From Candidatus Bathyarchaeota archaeon (lineage in GTDB: Archaea > Thermoproteota > Bathyarchaeia > TCS64): a stretch of 6,845 bases of DNA. The stretch covers positions 1-6,845 of the forward strand of contig JABXKY010000348.1 in NCBI GenBank assembly GCA_013619005.1. Reading direction: 5' to 3'. This document shows positions 5,107 to 6,845 of this stretch, one piece after another (the first letter of the stretch is position 1; each line of letters starts with the position of its first letter). The notes beneath the pieces were generated by a model that saw only the letters and a program-made list of their open reading frames with translations, made no database searches and had not been told where the DNA came from. A program made the position numbers and the translations under genes.

Positions 5107-5558
5107 TGACTCAGAAAAACGACATTGACTCCCAGATACTGCGGCTGCTGGCGGAGGACAGCAGGCAGAGCTTCCGCGAGTTAGCGAAGCAGTTGAACAT
5201 CAGCCACGTTAGTGTTTCTTCTAGGGTAAAGGCTCTAGAGGAGTCAGGAGTCATCAGAGGCTATACTTGCGTAATCGACCACGACAAGTTAGACTACTAC
5301 CCTCTCTGCCTCAGGATCAGCGCCTCACAGGGCGGTAACCTGAGTAGGATAGGGGATGAAGTAGCCAGTCACCCTGAGGTCAACGTGGTTATGCGTGTCT
5401 CAGGAGACTGTGAACTTCTTGCTTTGGCCATGTGTGAGTCAAGGGAGTCTGCCCTTGCTCTGCTTGACAGGATCAACGAGATCAGTGGGATCGCCAAGGC
5501 CGAGAGCCATATAGTTCTTGAGGCCATCAAGCTGGGCGGCGTCAAACTCAAGCCATAA
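5106..5558 (+). CDS. Lrp/AsnC-family transcriptional regulator
   Basis: A 150-residue Lrp/AsnC regulator. The N-terminal winged helix-turn-helix spans about residues 6-55 (IDSQILRLLAEDSRQSF, then RELAKQLNISHVSVSSRV). The C-terminal effector/oligomerisation (RAM) domain spans about 66-146. Such proteins form dimers to octamers on palindromic promoter DNA and respond to amino acids or other small molecules. Cysteines are at 55, 68, 102 and 110. Cys102 is in the SGDCEL motif (99-104) of the ligand loop, where Tyr or another non-cysteine residue is common. ATG 5106 overlaps the dsrH stop (TAATG), and no strong ribosome site is visible, so translation is probably coupled. Cotranscription with the sulfur-relay genes suggests it regulates them and itself; the ligand is unknown. 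Confidence 0.88.
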   Translation: MTQKNDIDSQILRLLAEDSRQSFRELAKQLNISHVSVSSRVKALEESGVIRGYTCVIDHDKLDYYPLCLRISASQGGNLSRIGDEVASHPEVNVVMRVSGDCELLALAMCESRESALALLDRINEISGIAKAESHIVLEAIKLGGVKLKP

Positions 5559-5574
5559 TTTTTTCGTTTATTTT
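5559..5574 (+). terminator. T-rich terminator after the sulfur-relay operon
   Basis: Six T residues follow the regulator's stop codon directly, then CG and two further T-tracts. No stem-loop precedes them, as is usual for archaeal U-tract termination. The signal overlaps the next promoter, so its strength is uncertain. Confidence 0.5.
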
Positions 5575-5576
5575 AT
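5566..5576 (+). promoter_or_regulatory. TATA-like box of hyuA
   Basis: GTTTATTTTAT lies about 28-38 bases before the hyuA ATG, the archaeal TATA distance for a leader of only a few bases. No Shine-Dalgarno site separates it from the start, supporting near-leaderless expression. Confidence 0.5.
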
Positions 5577-5597
5577 CCATCCACGGGACTCATAGTT

Positions 5598-5610
5598 GGT
5601 ACTATGTACC
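5598..5610. repeat. GGTAC-TAT-GTACC palindrome over the hyuA start codon
   Basis: A perfect five-base inverted repeat around TAT overlaps the ATG at 5604 and lies near the expected transcript start. It could be a repressor site. It shares TTGGTAC with the region just before the tusA start (3453-3459). No binding protein is known. Confidence 0.4.
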
Positions 5611-6845
5611 GTGTTAGCGTTGACGTCGGTGGTACGTTCACTGATCTGGTCGCCCTTGACGAGGTCACCGGGGAGATTATCAACATCAAAACTCCGTCGG
5701 TTCCAAAGAACCCTGAGCAGGGAGTGGTGAACGCGGTCAAGGTGTTCCTCTTGGAGCACCCCCCTGAATCAATTAAGATGATCGGGCACGCTACCACCAT
5801 CGCAACTAACGCTCTGTTTGGCCAGGTTGACCTTGAACTCCCGAGAACCGGGCTTGTGACCACATCGGGTTTCAAGGATGTCATCGAGATAGGCCGTCAA
5901 AGGAGAGCCGAGGTCTATAACCTGTTCTTCGAGAGGCCGCCGATGCTGGTTAAAAGGCGGCACAGGTACGTCATCAACGAGAGGGTTTCACCTAAGGGAG
6001 AAGTTGAGGAAGGTATCAACTCGGAGGAGCTGGAATCTATCATCCACAAAGTCAAGGAGGACAATATTGAGTCCCTCGCGGTGGGCTTCATCAACAGCTA
6101 CGCGAACACCTCTCACGAGGTTCAGGTAAAGAAGGCTCTAGGTGAGGCTATCCCCGGGCTTCAAGTAACTGCGAGCCACGAGATCAGCAACGAGTACAGG
6201 GAGTACGAGAGGTTCAGCACCGCTGTGGTCAACGCTGCTCTGATGCCTGTCATCCACACGTACATCACCCGGTTGGAGGAGGACCTGGACGACCTCGGGT
6301 TGGACACCCAGCTCTACGTGATGCAGAGCAACGGCGGGCTAGCAAGGAGCAACGTGGTGAGCATGAAGCCGGCCACCATTGTCGAATCAGGGCCGGCTGC
6401 AGGCGTCATCGCAGCCGCGTGGCTTGGTGAGATGACGGGGGTCAGGGATATCATCAGCTTCGACATGGGCGGCACAACGGCCAAGGTAGGTACGGTGAGG
6501 GGCAGGATGCCTGAGGTTGTACCCGAGTACGAGGTGGCTGGGACTATCCACATGGGTAGGCTGGTCAAGGGAAGCGGTTACCCTGTGAGGTTCCCGTTCA
6601 TTGACCTCGCAGAGTGCAGCGCCGGCGGTGGAACCATCGCCAGGGAGCATAACGGCTCGCTTCAGGTTGGACCTGTCAGCGCTGGCGCCCTCCCTGGTCC
6701 AGCGAGTTACGGTAGAGGAGGAACTGAAGCCACCATCACGGACGCGAACCTGGTGCTGGGGAGGCTTAACCCAAGCGATTTGTTGGGTGGGGAAATGAAG
6801 GTCTACCCGGAGAACGCCTTGAAGGTATACAGGGAGCTGGGCTCA
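5604..6845 (+). CDS. hyuA: HyuA-type hydantoinase/5-oxoprolinase A subunit, N-terminal part
   Basis: The first 414 codons of a HyuA-family ATPase of the ASKHA fold; the reading frame is open to the window end. Family members are around 650-700 residues, so roughly the last third is missing. The N-terminal domain begins MYRVSVDVGGTFTDL, with the phosphate-1 motif at 7-14, and carries HATTIATNAL (62-71). The hydantoinase A domain shows SNGG (242-245), ESGPAAG (261-267), the phosphate-2 motif FDMGGTTAK (286-294), then AGGGTIA and SAGALPGPASYGRGG. With a HyuB partner, such enzymes use ATP to open hydantoins or 5-oxoproline, or to carboxylate ketones (acetophenone or acetone carboxylase relatives). 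ATG 5604 is the only possible start after the in-frame stop at 5556-5558. A hyuB gene is expected just downstream. The substrate cannot be assigned. Confidence 0.9.
   Translation, partial: MYRVSVDVGGTFTDLVALDEVTGEIINIKTPSVPKNPEQGVVNAVKVFLLEHPPESIKMIGHATTIATNALFGQVDLELPRTGLVTTSGFKDVIEIGRQRRAEVYNLFFERPPMLVKRRHRYVINERVSPKGEVEEGINSEELESIIHKVKEDNIESLAVGFINSYANTSHEVQVKKALGEAIPGLQVTASHEISNEYREYERFSTAVVNAALMPVIHTYITRLEEDLDDLGLDTQLYVMQSNGGLARSNVVSMKPATIVESGPAAGVIAAAWLGEMTGVRDIISFDMGGTTAKVGTVRGRMPEVVPEYEVAGTIHMGRLVKGSGYPVRFPFIDLAECSAGGGTIAREHNGSLQVGPVSAGALPGPASYGRGGTEATITDANLVLGRLNPSDLLGGEMKVYPENALKVYRELGS

Noticed and set aside
3463..5558. The operon as a complete dissimilatory sulfur oxidation (reverse dsr) locus
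   Set aside because: No dsrAB, dsrC, dsrMKJOP or hdr-like genes are present, and the DsrH-like protein lacks the oxidiser-type Cys20, so only a sulfur-relay function is supported.
6601..6798. A 65-codon plus-strand open frame in another frame within hyuA
   Set aside because: Fully contained in the well-supported hyuA frame, which carries the conserved motifs through this stretch.

Overview
The window reads as a tightly packed stretch of an archaeal chromosome; every supported gene is on the + strand. Archaeal origin is inferred from four things: a four-subunit 2-oxoacid:ferredoxin oxidoreductase with the small ferredoxin subunit first; AT-rich TATA-like boxes about 25-40 bases before the first gene of each unit, with very short or no leaders; T-run ends of transcription units without bacterial-type hairpins; and mixed ATG/GTG/TTG starts. 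The lineage cannot be fixed from this stretch. The Kor enzyme suggests anaerobic or low-oxygen, ferredoxin-based metabolism.

Region 1 (51-2938) is a complete korDABC operon for a 2-oxoglutarate-type oxidoreductase: a 2[4Fe-4S] ferredoxin (KorD), the pyrimidine-domain alpha subunit (KorA), the TPP-binding beta subunit (KorB) and the gamma subunit (KorC). The genes overlap by 1-8 bases. KorB is longer than usual because an extra segment of about 70 residues sits just before its C-terminal helix.

Region 2 (2939-3418) is a single Nudix hydrolase gene with its own promoter. The promoter T-run probably also ends the kor transcript, and a perfect GGAGGA/TCCTCC dyad lies between the TATA-like box and the start codon.

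Region 3 (3463-5558) is the most interesting part: a six-gene unit tusA - dsrE2 - dsrE - dsrF - dsrH - Lrp/AsnC regulator, with gaps of -1 to +8 bases. It encodes an apparently complete persulfide relay (TusA, a DsrE2-type carrier and a DsrEFH/TusBCD-type complex) plus a cotranscribed regulator. The regulator carries cysteines in its effector domain, one of them in the ligand-loop motif. No sulfite reductase, DsrC, Hdr-like complex, rhodanese or tRNA-thiolating enzyme is in the window, so the sulfur donor and acceptor are unknown. An inverted repeat overlaps the tusA promoter and could be the regulator's operator.

Region 4 (5559-6845) holds a T-rich terminator/promoter and the first 414 codons of a HyuA-type hydantoinase/5-oxoprolinase, which runs off the end. 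There is no gene-free stretch over 300 bases, and I saw no tRNA, rRNA, CRISPR array or mobile element.
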